Below, piece by piece: positions 8,147 to 15,883 of a stretch of DNA of 64,000 nt. Source of the DNA: Thermobifida alba (GTDB taxonomy: Bacteria > Actinomycetota > Actinomycetes > Streptosporangiales > Streptosporangiaceae); the NCBI RefSeq assembly GCF_023208015.1, contig NZ_CP051627.1, forward strand, positions 3,950,422 to 4,014,421. Reading direction: 5' to 3'. The position numbers were made by a program, and so were the translations under genes. Positions within the stretch are counted from its first letter, which is position 1. Every line of letters starts with the position of its first letter. Under the pieces are notes generated by a model. It was not told where the DNA came from. It saw nothing but the letters and a program-made list of their open reading frames with translations, and ran no database searches.

Positions 8147-8600
8147 CCTGTTCCCCTCTCTCTATGACCGCTCGGTCGACCGGACGGCCGACCGCTTTCT
8201 CGGGCTGGGATGCCGGAGAAAACCAGGACTTCACTGTTTGCGGTGCGGAGAAGGGACTTTCCAGGAGAGGGCCTGTGTCACCTTCCCGTCCCGGAGGCGG
8301 GTACAGGAAAGCAAGACCGGCTCTTCCCTTTGTTGACGGGGTGTCAGGAAATTTGTCTGGGGAGACGGGAGGCACTCCCAGCTTTCAGGGTCCCGGAGTC
8401 CTCCGATTCACCCGGAGGTCTTCCAGCGCCCTGCGGGCCTGCACGGGTCTAGGTGCAAAGAGGGGGTATTCCGTCCGAGAACGCTCCCGGTCCGACGGAC
8501 CCCGGCGGTCCACACAGTTTTCCTCGATGTCCTTTCCGTGGGACGTTGCTACCTGACGGACGATCATATCTTACCGCTTTGCCCCACTCGTCCCTTTGAT
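8147..8600. other. non-coding stretch upstream of the small gene
   Basis: I see no supported gene here. The frames on both strands lack ribosome sites and family resemblance. It probably holds the promoter of the minus-strand small gene near 8150-8200. Confidence 0.3.
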
Positions 8601-8620
8601 GCATATGCACGTGCATATGC
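8601..8620. promoter_or_regulatory. perfect 20-bp palindrome, candidate operator
   Basis: GCATATGCACGTGCATATGC is identical to its reverse complement over all 20 bases, and AT-rich DNA (TAGAGATATACTTATAA) follows it. It sits 114 bases before the recombinase-like gene and about 450 bases upstream of the small minus-strand gene. A symmetric site of this length usually binds a dimeric repressor; no cognate regulator can be assigned. Confidence 0.55.
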
Positions 8621-8733
8621 TAGAGATATACTTATAACTGCACGTTGCTGACTTCCTGATCCGAGATGAAAAGTCATAGTGAAAACCGGACAAGAAGCGT
8701 CAGACGTTCGCACATGTGCAAAAAGGGGATGGG

Positions 8734-9600
8734 ATGTCGTGGTTGGCGGAGCGGAGTCGGAACTTCTACGAGTCTGATGCGCGGCGTTTCGCCGAATGGT
8801 GTCGGAAAAGAGGAGAAGATCCGCTTCCAGCCAGTGAAACGACCATCAGATCCTATGTAGCCCACTTGAGAGAGCATGGAAGAGCCGCCGCGACCATCAA
8901 ACGGGCGCTCACCGCGATCCGGTACACACACCGCGCACACGGACTGGCGTTCCCCGACTGCCCCGTCGTCCTGGCCCCGCCGCCCCGCACCCGCAACAGC
9001 TCCGGACGGGCGCGCCCGCTGCGACTGGAGGAGCTGAGGCGCCTCGTCGACTCCCTCCCCTTGGACACCCCCGCCGGCCTGCGCGACCGCGCCCTGTTCC
9101 TGCTGGGCTTCTTCAGTTCGGCCCGCCCCCGCGAACTGCTGCTCCTCGACGTCGATCACCCGATCCACGCCCCCGACCCCTGGGCCCCCCTCCCCAGCCG
9201 GCGAGGCAGCAGGAGAAACACGCCGCTTGTACTCTCCGCCCTCCCGGACATGGCGGAACTGAACCCCCTCATCGCCGTGCAGGAGTGGAAGCGCCAACTG
9301 GCCGCACAGGGCATCCACGAGGGGCCGCTGTTCCGCCGGATCGACCGCCACGGACGCGTCTTCGGAGGAGACCGGATTCCGGCAGGCCGGTCGGCCGGAG
9401 ACGGCCGCCTCAGCGTGCGGGGGTACAACGGCATCGTGCGCACCCGCGGTGCCCAGGCCGGTCTCGACCTCCGTGGCCTGTCCACCACCTCGTTGCGTCT
9501 CGCCGACCCGGCCCGACAGGCCAGGGAAAGGCGCCGCATGCACGCCGCTCGCAACGGTCGACCAGCGCTGAAGAGCGAATGGCGGTCAGTGGCGTCGGAA
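8734..9600 (+). pseudogene. degenerate tyrosine recombinase / phage integrase
   Basis: The frame begins at an ATG (8734) with AAGGGG upstream. It matches actinobacterial tyrosine recombinases: an N-terminal SAM-like domain (YESDARRFAEWCRKRGEDPLP… TIKRALTAIRYTHRAHG), then the catalytic core (LRDRALFLLGFFSSARPREL carrying the first catalytic Arg, and GPLFRRIDRHGRVFG). The second motif, normally HSLRxG, reads TSLRLA, and after about residue 280 no homology remains: the last His/Trp and the nucleophilic Tyr are absent. The frame runs without a stop into the cyclase-like gene at 9856, but residues about 290-375 look non-coding. I treat it as an inactive remnant. Confidence 0.65.
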
Positions 9601-9855
9601 TACCAGTTGACGCAGCGGAGGCAGCAGGAACTCCCTCGCAGCGGTTCGCCTTCCACCGATGGCCGACCGTCCGCTCCTCCCCACGTGGACGGGGCCCCGC
9701 CCGAGGCAGCGGGCGCGGAACCGCAGATCACGGGCCACCGCTGTCAGGACCGTGGTGGTCGGACGGCACGGTGCGAAGGCCCCGAGCGGCCGCGGCCCGA
9801 GTGCCGCGACGGGTTACCCTGTCCCCTCTGGTCCGGTGGACGAGGACGGGAAGCG

Positions 9856-10539
9856 GTGGGCACGAGCGATCCTGCGGCTCAGTGTCGGGTCGAGTTCGAC
9901 GCGGAAGTGGTCTTCAGCAACGGCGGTTCCCTGCGGACGGAGGGCTTCCGCCTCGACATCCCCGGTGACGACATCAGTGACGCCGAACTGGGCGAACTGC
10001 TGGTGCGCCACCTCGGCCTCCTGATGGTCGAACGGACGACTATCACCCGCAAACAGCTCATCCGGGAACCCCACAAGGGCTCCCGGGGCACCGAGGGCAG
10101 CAACGGGGAGCGGACGGTCGTCGACCTCACCGGTGAGGCGACGACGGCCGCCCTGCCCAACGGCCTGGAACTGGAACGGTCGGTGGACCTGCCTGTCGCT
10201 CTGGTGCGGCTGCTCGGTGCGGAGAAGCCGGTCGCGGACCGGCTGGCCCTCGCCGCCCTGGAGCTTGCGGGGCACGCGGTCCTGGTCCACACGGGAACAG
10301 ACGGCCCCTTCCTGACCGACGAGGCCGCGGAACTACTGGTGGAGTGGGGAGCGGCCCTGGTCGCCTCCGACGCGCGAGGCCCGGTGCCGGACCTGCTGCC
10401 CCGGGCCGGAGTCCCGGTGGTGACGGGACTGGCGAACCTCGACGCGCTGCCCCCGTTCGGTACCCGGCTGCACGCGGTGCCGTTTCCCGGGGCGGACGGG
10501 CCGCCCCGCGTGCGGGTCTACGCCGTCGCCGGAGGGTGA
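9856..10539 (+). CDS. cyclase / kynurenine-formamidase-family protein, metal site missing
   Basis: From the GTG at 9856 (GAGGACGGGA upstream) the product has 227 residues. The first 70 (VEFDAEVVFSNGGSLRTEGFRLDIPGDDISDAELGELLVRHLGLLM…) form a small separate domain. The rest follows the putative-cyclase fold: TVVDLTGEA, HAVLVHTGTDGPFLTDEAAELLVEWGAALVASDA, GVPVVTGLANLDALPPFG. The HxGTHxDxPxH metal cluster expected near the N-terminus of that domain is not there, so hydrolase activity is doubtful. The frame is open back into the recombinase remnant; I consider that coincidental because of the ribosome site and the family start. A strong terminator follows. Confidence 0.6.
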   Translation: MGTSDPAAQCRVEFDAEVVFSNGGSLRTEGFRLDIPGDDISDAELGELLVRHLGLLMVERTTITRKQLIREPHKGSRGTEGSNGERTVVDLTGEATTAALPNGLELERSVDLPVALVRLLGAEKPVADRLALAALELAGHAVLVHTGTDGPFLTDEAAELLVEWGAALVASDARGPVPDLLPRAGVPVVTGLANLDALPPFGTRLHAVPFPGADGPPRVRVYAVAGG

Positions 10540-10593
10540 CGAAGACTTTTCCTCTGGTCCCAGAGGGGACAGCATGGCGGCGGGAATAGGTTG

Positions 10594-10630
10594 CGCGAGG
10601 TCCCGGCCAGGCCGGGACCTCGCGGTGTTT
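10594..10630. terminator. bidirectional terminator between convergent genes
   Basis: A 14-bp perfect stem (CGCGAGGTCCCGGC / GCCGGGACCTCGCG) with a 3-base loop is followed on the plus strand by GTGTTT. It sits between the cyclase-like gene and the convergent DUF397 remnant, whose stop codon begins right at its edge. Confidence 0.75.
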
Positions 10631-10826
10631 CAGAGTTCGTTGTTCTTGAGCGTGGTGAGGAACGCCTGCCACTCTGCGGTGTCGAACACCAGGTGTCCGA
10701 GCTCGCGGTGCTCGGAGTCGCGGACAGCGGCCCCCGCTTGAAGCGGGCCACCTCGACGCAGTTGTTCAGGTCGCTGTAACTGGACTTGCGGAACCGCAGT
10801 TCACCGTCTGGAACCAGGTTGCCCAT
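10630..10826 (-). pseudogene. DUF397 gene with a one-base frameshift
   Basis: Reading from the ATG at 10826 gives a normal DUF397 start (ELRFRKSSYSDLNNCVEVARFKRG). The conserved second half (AAVRDSEHRELGHLVFD…, FLTTLKNNEL, stop at 10630) then continues in the next frame. The break is at a run of five G on the coding strand (near 10730), where six would restore a full-length product of about 65 residues. DUF397 proteins are small partners of XRE/DUF5753 regulators in actinomycetes. A strong AGGAGG lies 7 bases before the start. The break is either a real inactivating deletion or a homopolymer sequencing error. Confidence 0.75.
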
Positions 10827-10848
10827 CGTGGCCTCCTAATCTCCTGCG

Positions 10849-11040
10849 TCAGGCCGCCGTGGAGCTGTTCTGTGCCAGGCGGGACAGGAAGTCCTCGCGT
10901 GGCATCGCGTGCTTGTGCCGCCCTAGCACCTCGATGACGTATCTGTCCAAGCGCGGCGCGGCCTGCGGGGTGGGGGCGTCGGTCAGGCATAACAGCCCTT
11001 GACCTGTCCTCCGGCCCGCCACCGGCGTCCCCCAGTTCAC
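10849..11040 (-). CDS. small protein upstream of the broken DUF397 gene
   Basis: This 63-residue frame (…APRLDRYVIEVLGRHKHAMPREDFLSRLAQNSSTAA) ends 22 bases before the DUF397 start and keeps coding-like codon choice in its second half. The GTG at 11040 has an AGAGG only 2 bases upstream, so the exact start is doubtful. No family is recognised. By position it takes the place of the XRE regulator that normally precedes DUF397, so it may be a replacement partner or the tail of something larger. Confidence 0.4.
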   Translation of the reverse strand: MNWGTPVAGRRTGQGLLCLTDAPTPQAAPRLDRYVIEVLGRHKHAMPREDFLSRLAQNSSTAA

Positions 11041-11177
11041 GTCCTCTGGGCTCGCTTCCCCTCATCCTGCCAGGTCATGGGGGCCTTCTTCAGGGCCACA
11101 GTTCGGGATAGCATGGCCGTGGAACGAGTACATGGAAGCTCTCGGCGACGTCGGTCGCCGAGGGCTTCCGCTCTTGG

Positions 11178-11369
11178 TCAGAATGTGTCCTGCTTGACGG
11201 CGTCGATGAAGGCACGCCACTCGGCGGAGGAGAAGAGCAGGCTTCCCTGGTCACGGTTCTTGGTGTCGCGGACAGCGGTGACTCCGGGGGCGTCGGCCAC
11301 CTCGACGCAGTTCTGCTGCTGGGTGTAACTCGAAGTACGCCAGCAAGCACCTTCAGGAAACACGTGCAT
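11178..11369 (-). CDS. DUF397 protein
   Basis: This 63-residue protein has the DUF397 signature: WRTSSYTQQQNCVEVADAPGVTAVRDTKNRDQGSLLFSSAEWRAFIDAVKQ. It starts 10 bases after the stop of the XRE/DUF5753 regulator and forms a two-gene operon with it, an arrangement seen very many times per genome in streptomycetes and relatives. Members are thought to bind or counteract the partner regulator in development or secondary metabolism; no enzymatic motif is present. It is intact, unlike its neighbour at 10630-10826. Confidence 0.9.
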   Translation of the reverse strand: MHVFPEGACWRTSSYTQQQNCVEVADAPGVTAVRDTKNRDQGSLLFSSAEWRAFIDAVKQDTF

Positions 11370-11379
11370 GGTGTTCTCT

Positions 11380-12222
11380 CTAATGTCTGATCATCTGCTT
11401 CAGATAGGGGATCGTTCGTTCCTCGTCCAGGGCGGAACTGCGTATGTGATCCCACAGCTTCCTGTATAGGGCGATTTCTTCGGGTCGCTCCAGGTACAAG
11501 CCGTCGGTGAACGTCTCCAGGTAGACGATCGGAGATGCGGGTTCCAAGAACTCCATGATCACGAACGGCCCGGTCACGCCTGCATGGATTCCAGCGCTGG
11601 TAGGCAGTACCTGGATGGTGACGTGGTTGGACGAGTCGGCGAGGTCGATCAGGCGCTCGATCTGCTCCCTCATCACATCAGGAGCGCCAGCCAGACGTTG
11701 GAGAGCGTGCTCCTCGATCACAGCCCAAAGTTCCGGAGGGTTCTCACCGGTGAGAATCTCTTGGCGCTTCATACGGGCTTCAACCGCGCGCTGGATGTCT
11801 TCAGGGTTGCGCGACAGCCGTGCGCGTTGAAGGAGATGAGCGTAGCCGGGAGTCTGCAACAGTCCGGGAATGCCGGAAGCCTCGTAGTTGGCGATGTGGG
11901 TAGCTTCCGCCTCCAACTCGACGTATGAGCCGGTGAGGATGTCGTCGTAGCGCGTCCACCAGCCGCGCTTCTGGGCCTGGCGAACCAGGGTGAGCACGGC
12001 GTCGTACCTGGGGTCGTCAGGGGTTACGCCGTACTCCTGCAACAGCGCTTTGGCCTCGACGACGCTGAGCCTCTTCCGTTCACCCGTCTCGATGTGTCCG
12101 AGCTTGGCTCTTGACCATTCGAGCCGCCGGGCTGCCTCTTCGAGACTCAATCCGGCGTCTTTACGCAGGCGCCGGAGGATCGCGGAGAGTTGGCGCCGCC
12201 GAACTGTCGGGCTTGCCGCCAT
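11380..12222 (-). CDS. XRE-family regulator with DUF5753 domain
   Basis: This 280-residue protein has an N-terminal XRE helix-turn-helix (residues 9-65, LRRLRKDAGLSLEEAARRLEWSRAKLGHIETGER). The DUF5753 domain follows (WWTRYDDILTGSYVELEAEA… YEASGIPGLLQTPGYAHLL… VLPTSAGIHAGVTGPFVIMEF… DGLYLERPEE). It is a cytoplasmic transcriptional regulator of the family found with DUF397 partners. The divergent promoter region at 12223-12422 contains nested palindromes and probably serves both this operon and the two small genes at 12423-13132. A second, homologous cassette lies at 57585-59917. Confidence 0.9.
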   Translation of the reverse strand: MAASPTVRRRQLSAILRRLRKDAGLSLEEAARRLEWSRAKLGHIETGERKRLSVVEAKALLQEYGVTPDDPRYDAVLTLVRQAQKRGWWTRYDDILTGSYVELEAEATHIANYEASGIPGLLQTPGYAHLLQRARLSRNPEDIQRAVEARMKRQEILTGENPPELWAVIEEHALQRLAGAPDVMREQIERLIDLADSSNHVTIQVLPTSAGIHAGVTGPFVIMEFLEPASPIVYLETFTDGLYLERPEEIALYRKLWDHIRSSALDEERTIPYLKQMIRH

Positions 12223-12320
12223 GCGCTTGCTTCCTCTCCCACGCTGGTTCCTGAACGTGCTGATCGTAGCCTCCTGGCGAGAAAACGGACATTTAGCAAT
12301 CTATGGATTCACATTCAAAG

Positions 12321-12348
12321 GCTAGAGCTTGAAATCTAGATTTCTAGC
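12321..12348. promoter_or_regulatory. nested palindromes in the divergent promoter region
   Basis: GCTAGA (12321-12326) and TCTAGC (12343-12348) bracket the perfect 14-bp palindrome GAAATCTAGATTTC (12331-12344). The block is AT-rich against a GC-rich background and lies between the XRE regulator and the divergent small genes. It is the likely operator of the cassette. Confidence 0.5.
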
Positions 12349-12422
12349 ATTCACTATGGGTGTGTACTCGTTCTCCTGCCGTCCCGTTCCAGACGGCTCA
12401 GTCATGCGCGAGGAGGACGCCC

Positions 12423-12833
12423 ATGCGTCTGGTCCGCACCCTTGTCCCCCTGCTGGCGGCGCTTCCGCTGCTGCTGGCCCGCACCGCCCTGCCGCGAACG
12501 CGGCGGCGGGTCGCCGACCGGCCTGCTCTGCGCCGTGCCCGGCGGCCCCAGGAACGCCCCGTGCCCCGCCGCGCTCCGCGGCCCCGCCCCTACGTGCCCC
12601 GGCACGCCGTGCCGCCGACGGCGGACGAAGCCGAGTTCCACCGGGTCGCACGGCGGCACGCGCCGCTGTGGCAACTGAGCTACGAGCCGCACGACCTCGT
12701 GCCCTACCTGGCGCGCCACCGGGTGCTGGGCGACCTGCTGATCGGCTGCACCGACTTGGACGCCCTGGACTTCACGCTCACCGAGTTCACGCCGCCCGGC
12801 TACGCCCGCGCCTACCTGGGCCGCCACCGGTGA
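12423..12833 (+). CDS. small secreted or membrane-anchored basic protein of an XRE/DUF397 cassette
   Basis: The ATG at 12423 follows GAGGAC and encodes 136 residues. There is a hydrophobic N-terminal segment (VRTLVPLLAALPLLLARTAL, residues 3-22), a strongly Arg/Pro-rich stretch (about 23-62) and a compact C-terminal part (EFHRVARRHAPLWQLSYEPHDLVPYLARHRVLGDLL…). The protein at 58819 has the same plan (hydrophobic start, Arg/Pro linker, LWEITYTHGSPCPYVARNRVTG), so they are paralogues in equivalent positions of two cassettes. A membrane-anchored or exported protein is inferred from the N-terminus. The function is unknown. Confidence 0.75.
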   Translation: MRLVRTLVPLLAALPLLLARTALPRTRRRVADRPALRRARRPQERPVPRRAPRPRPYVPRHAVPPTADEAEFHRVARRHAPLWQLSYEPHDLVPYLARHRVLGDLLIGCTDLDALDFTLTEFTPPGYARAYLGRHR

Positions 12834-12847
12834 GAGGGGCGGACGAC

Positions 12848-13132
12848 ATGGACCTCACCCCTGAAGAAGCGCGCCTGCTGCGCGAACTCGCCGACAGCCT
12901 CGTGTCGGGCACGCGGGACCGCACCTACTGGCTCACCGGAGTGCGGCACACCTGCCTGGCGCTGCTGCACCAGATCGCCCTGTGGCTGGGCGAGTCCTGC
13001 GGCGAGTGCCACCCGCTCACCGGCACCGGGTGCGTCCGTCCCGACGGCCACGTCGGCTTCCACACCGACGTGTTCGGCCACCTGTGGCCCCAGGGCCAGC
13101 ACGGGATCGCGCAACCGGAACCGGAGCCGTAG
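12848..13132 (+). CDS. small cysteine-containing cassette protein
   Basis: This 94-residue product starts MDLTPEEARLLRELADSLVSG and contains a Cys/His-rich segment (CGECHPLTGTGC, CxxCHx7C) that could bind zinc. The ATG at 12848 has AGAGGGG upstream; an in-frame GTG at 12830 overlapping the previous stop (GTGA) is the alternative. Its counterpart at 59232 shares the LTPxxxxLLxxG beginning but not the cysteines. It probably forms an operon with the gene at 12423. The function is unknown. Confidence 0.7.
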   Translation: MDLTPEEARLLRELADSLVSGTRDRTYWLTGVRHTCLALLHQIALWLGESCGECHPLTGTGCVRPDGHVGFHTDVFGHLWPQGQHGIAQPEPEP

Positions 13133-13142
13133 CCGCCGAGCT

Positions 13143-13189
13143 GCCGCGCCCCAGCGGTTGGGGAGACCCGACAGGCGCTGGGGCGCGGC
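13143..13189 (+). terminator. terminator after the small cassette genes
   Basis: A perfect 14-bp stem (GCCGCGCCCCAGCG / CGCTGGGGCGCGGC) with a 19-base loop lies 10 bases after the stop at 13132. No long T run follows, as is common in actinomycetes. Confidence 0.7.
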
Positions 13190-13226
13190 CCGCTCTTAGA
13201 CACCTCCGGTCATGGGCCGGACAGCG

Positions 13227-13260
13227 CGGAGCCCCGGGACGTTCGGGGCCCGGGGCTCCG
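13227..13260 (-). terminator. terminator for the minus-strand secretion genes
   Basis: A perfect 12-bp stem (CGGAGCCCCGGG / CCCGGGGCTCCG) lies 36 bases beyond the stop of the Pro/Glu-rich gene (13296). It is paired with the plus-strand hairpin at 13143-13189 to separate convergent units. Confidence 0.65.
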
Positions 13261-13295
13261 ATGTGGCGTCTGTTTTGAGGGCGTCGGGGCCTGGA

Positions 13296-14915
13296 TCACC
13301 CCAGCCGCACTTTGCGGCGGGTGACCCGGTAGATCGCCCGCCGCCACCGGGCGCGCGGCAGCGGGGGAAGGCTGGCCAGTCTCCGCTCGTACCCGGGACG
13401 GTTCAGGTCCCACAGGTCCTCCGGCGCCGAGGAGGCGACCGGGTTCGGCACGACCGGGGGAGGCTCCGGCAGAAACCCGGTGAACTGGACCGCCGTCGGG
13501 ACGTCGTCCGGCTCCGGTAGCGGAGAGACGGCCTGGAAGGGTTCCTGGGCGGGTTCCGGGCCCGGCGTGGAATTCGGATCGATGATCCGGGTGAACTCCT
13601 GGACCAGTCCCGCATCGGGCTCGGGGGCCGGTTCCGGTTCTGGAGCCGGGGAGACGGTCCGGGCTGTCTCCTGGACGGGCTCCGGTTCAGGCTCCGGGGG
13701 AGGAGCGGTGATCCGGGCGGTCTCCTGGGCCGGTTCCGGTTCGGGCTCCGGCTGGGGTTCGGGTTCGGTGACGGGCTCGGGAGACGGCGCGACTGCCCGG
13801 GCGGCTTCCGGCTCCGGTTCCCGTTCGGGAGCAGCCTTCGGTTCGGGAGTCGGATCGGTGACGCTGACGGTCTCCCAGGCCGGTTCCGCTTCCGGCTCGG
13901 GGGCCGGTTCCGGTTCCGGCTGCGGGGCAGGCTCCGGCTCGGCGGACTGCGGTGCGACATCCTGGACCGGTTCGGTCTCCGGCTCTTGGACCGCCTCCGG
14001 CTCCGGAACAGGGACGGGAGGCGGGGCAGGAGGCTGCGGCACCTGCGGGGGTTCCGGGGACGGCGGCACGTCCGCCACCGGCTCGCGGACCGGCTGCTCC
14101 ACCGTCTTCGGCGGTTCCGGGGACCGCGGCGGCGTGGGAACCGGAGGCGGGAAGGCCACCTGGGTCGGCTGCGCCTCGACCGGCGGGCTCGGCGGAGGAG
14201 CGGTGTGCGCCGCGGACCTGGGGTACCGCGGAGGTTCGGGAGACAGCGGCTCCGGCGGCGACACGGGGTGCCGCGGCACCGCCGGGCCGGAGAGGAACGC
14301 CTCCGCCGCGGAGTCCGCGGGGACCGCCGTGATCGGGGTGAAGCCGAGAGGATTCGTCGCCCCCCTCGCGTCCTGGGGGCCCGAAGGCTGGTCGGAGGCA
14401 CCCCGGCGGTGCGGGCGGGGCCGCGGCGGCGGCTCGGGCCTGCCCCACGGCGGGGGCAGCGGAGTCACCCGCGGCCGGTTGCCCGCCCAGGACGCGGAAG
14501 GCCCGGTCGACCAGGAGGACGCGGAAGCGCGCGGGCTGGTCTGCGGCCCGGTGTCCGGTCCCGGCTGGTGGCTCGCCTGCGGCCCGGTCTGCGGTCCCCG
14601 TTGCGGGCCGGTCTGCGCCTCCTGCGGCCGGTTGCCCGCCCAGGACGCGGAAGGCCCGGTCGGCCACGACGACGCCGCAGCCCGTGGGCCGGTCTGCGGC
14701 CCCGTGGGATACGGGGGCACCGGTTCCGGGGCCGGGTGGTGGACCGGAGGAGTCGTGGGAGGCGGATACGGCCCGGGGACGCGCGGCGGGCCCTGCGGAC
14801 CGGTGTCGGACGCCGCCCCCTGCTCCGGCCCGTGCCGTCGAGGCTCCCCGGGAACCGGTCCCCGGCCGCCGGGCGCGGGCTGGTCCGGCGGCGGACCAGC
14901 GGGAGGACGTGCCAT
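13296..14915 (-). CDS. Pro/Glu-rich T7SS-associated protein (EspI N-half-like)
   Basis: The start is the ATG at 14915 ([16 protein letters not shown] upstream), giving 539 residues; the frame is open far upstream only because of GC-rich antisense. The first ~200 residues are Pro/Gly/Gln-rich with TGPQ repeats and two copies of the motif [16 protein letters not shown]. Residues ~250-470 are a PEPEPEP-type tract. The end is a conserved basic segment ([28 protein letters not shown]). In mycobacterial EspI and similar ESX proteins such a Pro-rich region and basic linker precede a MinD-like ATPase; here the ATPase is a separate upstream gene. A low-complexity scaffold or ATPase partner is likely. 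It is intrinsically disordered by composition. Confidence 0.7.
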   Translation of the reverse strand: MARPPAGPPPDQPAPGGRGPVPGEPRRHGPEQGAASDTGPQGPPRVPGPYPPPTTPPVHHPAPEPVPPYPTGPQTGPRAAASSWPTGPSASWAGNRPQEAQTGPQRGPQTGPQASHQPGPDTGPQTSPRASASSWSTGPSASWAGNRPRVTPLPPPWGRPEPPPRPRPHRRGASDQPSGPQDARGATNPLGFTPITAVPADSAAEAFLSGPAVPRHPVSPPEPLSPEPPRYPRSAAHTAPPPSPPVEAQPTQVAFPPPVPTPPRSPEPPKTVEQPVREPVADVPPSPEPPQVPQPPAPPPVPVPEPEAVQEPETEPVQDVAPQSAEPEPAPQPEPEPAPEPEAEPAWETVSVTDPTPEPKAAPEREPEPEAARAVAPSPEPVTEPEPQPEPEPEPAQETARITAPPPEPEPEPVQETARTVSPAPEPEPAPEPDAGLVQEFTRIIDPNSTPGPEPAQEPFQAVSPLPEPDDVPTAVQFTGFLPEPPPVVPNPVASSAPEDLWDLNRPGYERRLASLPPLPRARWRRAIYRVTRRKVRLG

Positions 14916-14953
14916 CGTCTCCTCACTCCTTCCGGAACTTCCCCGAAACCGTC

Positions 14954-15856
14954 TCACAACGACCGGCGCAGGACCTCCGCGGCCACCCGTGTCACGGTGG
15001 TGTGCGTGGCCCGGGCGAGGCGGCGCGGATCGATCACTGAGGTCGCCGACAGGTGCCGGTCGCGGCCCAGCCGGAACACGCCGATCCCGTCCCCGCGCAG
15101 CAGGTCGAGCGCGCCCGCGAGGTCGAACGTCGGATCGGAGCCGGCCTCCCCGGCCACGAGGACCACCACGGTCCGCGAGGGCGACGAGTCGTCGCCGGCG
15201 GCGATCAGGCGGTCGAGCGTCCGGCCGACGCCGACCACCCCGTCCCTGGTCTCCTCCGCCACCACCACGTGGGCGTGCGCGCCGGCGGCCACGGAGTCGC
15301 GGAGCTTTGCGGGCAGGCCGCTCCCCGAACGGACGACGGTGACCCCGAAGAACCGGGACAGCGGAAGCAGTGCCCCCCGGTAGGCGCGGGCGTCCAGGCC
15401 GTTCCCGTCGTCGCCCGGAGTCCCCGGGAGCAGCCACAGCCGCTCCCGGACGGCGCACAGCAGCGGTTCGACGGCGTCGAACGAGTCCGGCGGGTTGCCG
15501 TCCGCGACGTCGGCGAGCGACCGCCGCGCCCGCACCCCGAACCGCCGTGCCAACGGGGCCGTGCCCGGGTCGACGTCCAGGGCCAGCACCCGGTCCTGCC
15601 GGTAGTGCGCGAACGCCAGGGAGAGCAGCGCGGCCATGGCGCCCCCGTCGACGCCGTCGCGCGGACCGTGCACCGCGATCCGGCGGCCGGTCACGATCGG
15701 CCGCTGCACCGCCGCGCCCGTCTCCACGGCGGAGCGGACGTCGTCGACGGGGCCGAACACGCGGACGAGCCACCGGCCGGCGCGACGGGGCAGCGGGTCC
15801 CCGTGCACGGCCGCCGGAGCGTCGCCGCCGCCACGCGACTCCAGGACCTGGCCCAT
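14954..15856 (-). CDS. MinD/ParA-like protein of the T7SS locus, degenerate P-loop
   Basis: This 300-residue protein keeps the MinD-like fold: [40 protein letters not shown] resembles the deviant Walker A plus the following strand, and [10 protein letters not shown] and [13 protein letters not shown] follow. The GKGGxGKT lysines are missing, so ATP hydrolysis is doubtful. ESX loci commonly encode such a protein fused to a Pro-rich N-terminus (EspI), and here the two parts are adjacent genes. The 27-base gap to eccD suggests one operon with it. The role is probably regulatory or structural in secretion. Confidence 0.65.
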   Translation of the reverse strand: MGQVLESRGGGDAPAAVHGDPLPRRAGRWLVRVFGPVDDVRSAVETGAAVQRPIVTGRRIAVHGPRDGVDGGAMAALLSLAFAHYRQDRVLALDVDPGTAPLARRFGVRARRSLADVADGNPPDSFDAVEPLLCAVRERLWLLPGTPGDDGNGLDARAYRGALLPLSRFFGVTVVRSGSGLPAKLRDSVAAGAHAHVVVAEETRDGVVGVGRTLDRLIAAGDDSSPSRTVVVLVAGEAGSDPTFDLAGALDLLRGDGIGVFRLGRDRHLSATSVIDPRRLARATHTTVTRVAAEVLRRSL

Positions 15857-15883
15857 CTCGTCTCCCTCCCCGGGCGCAGCGGA

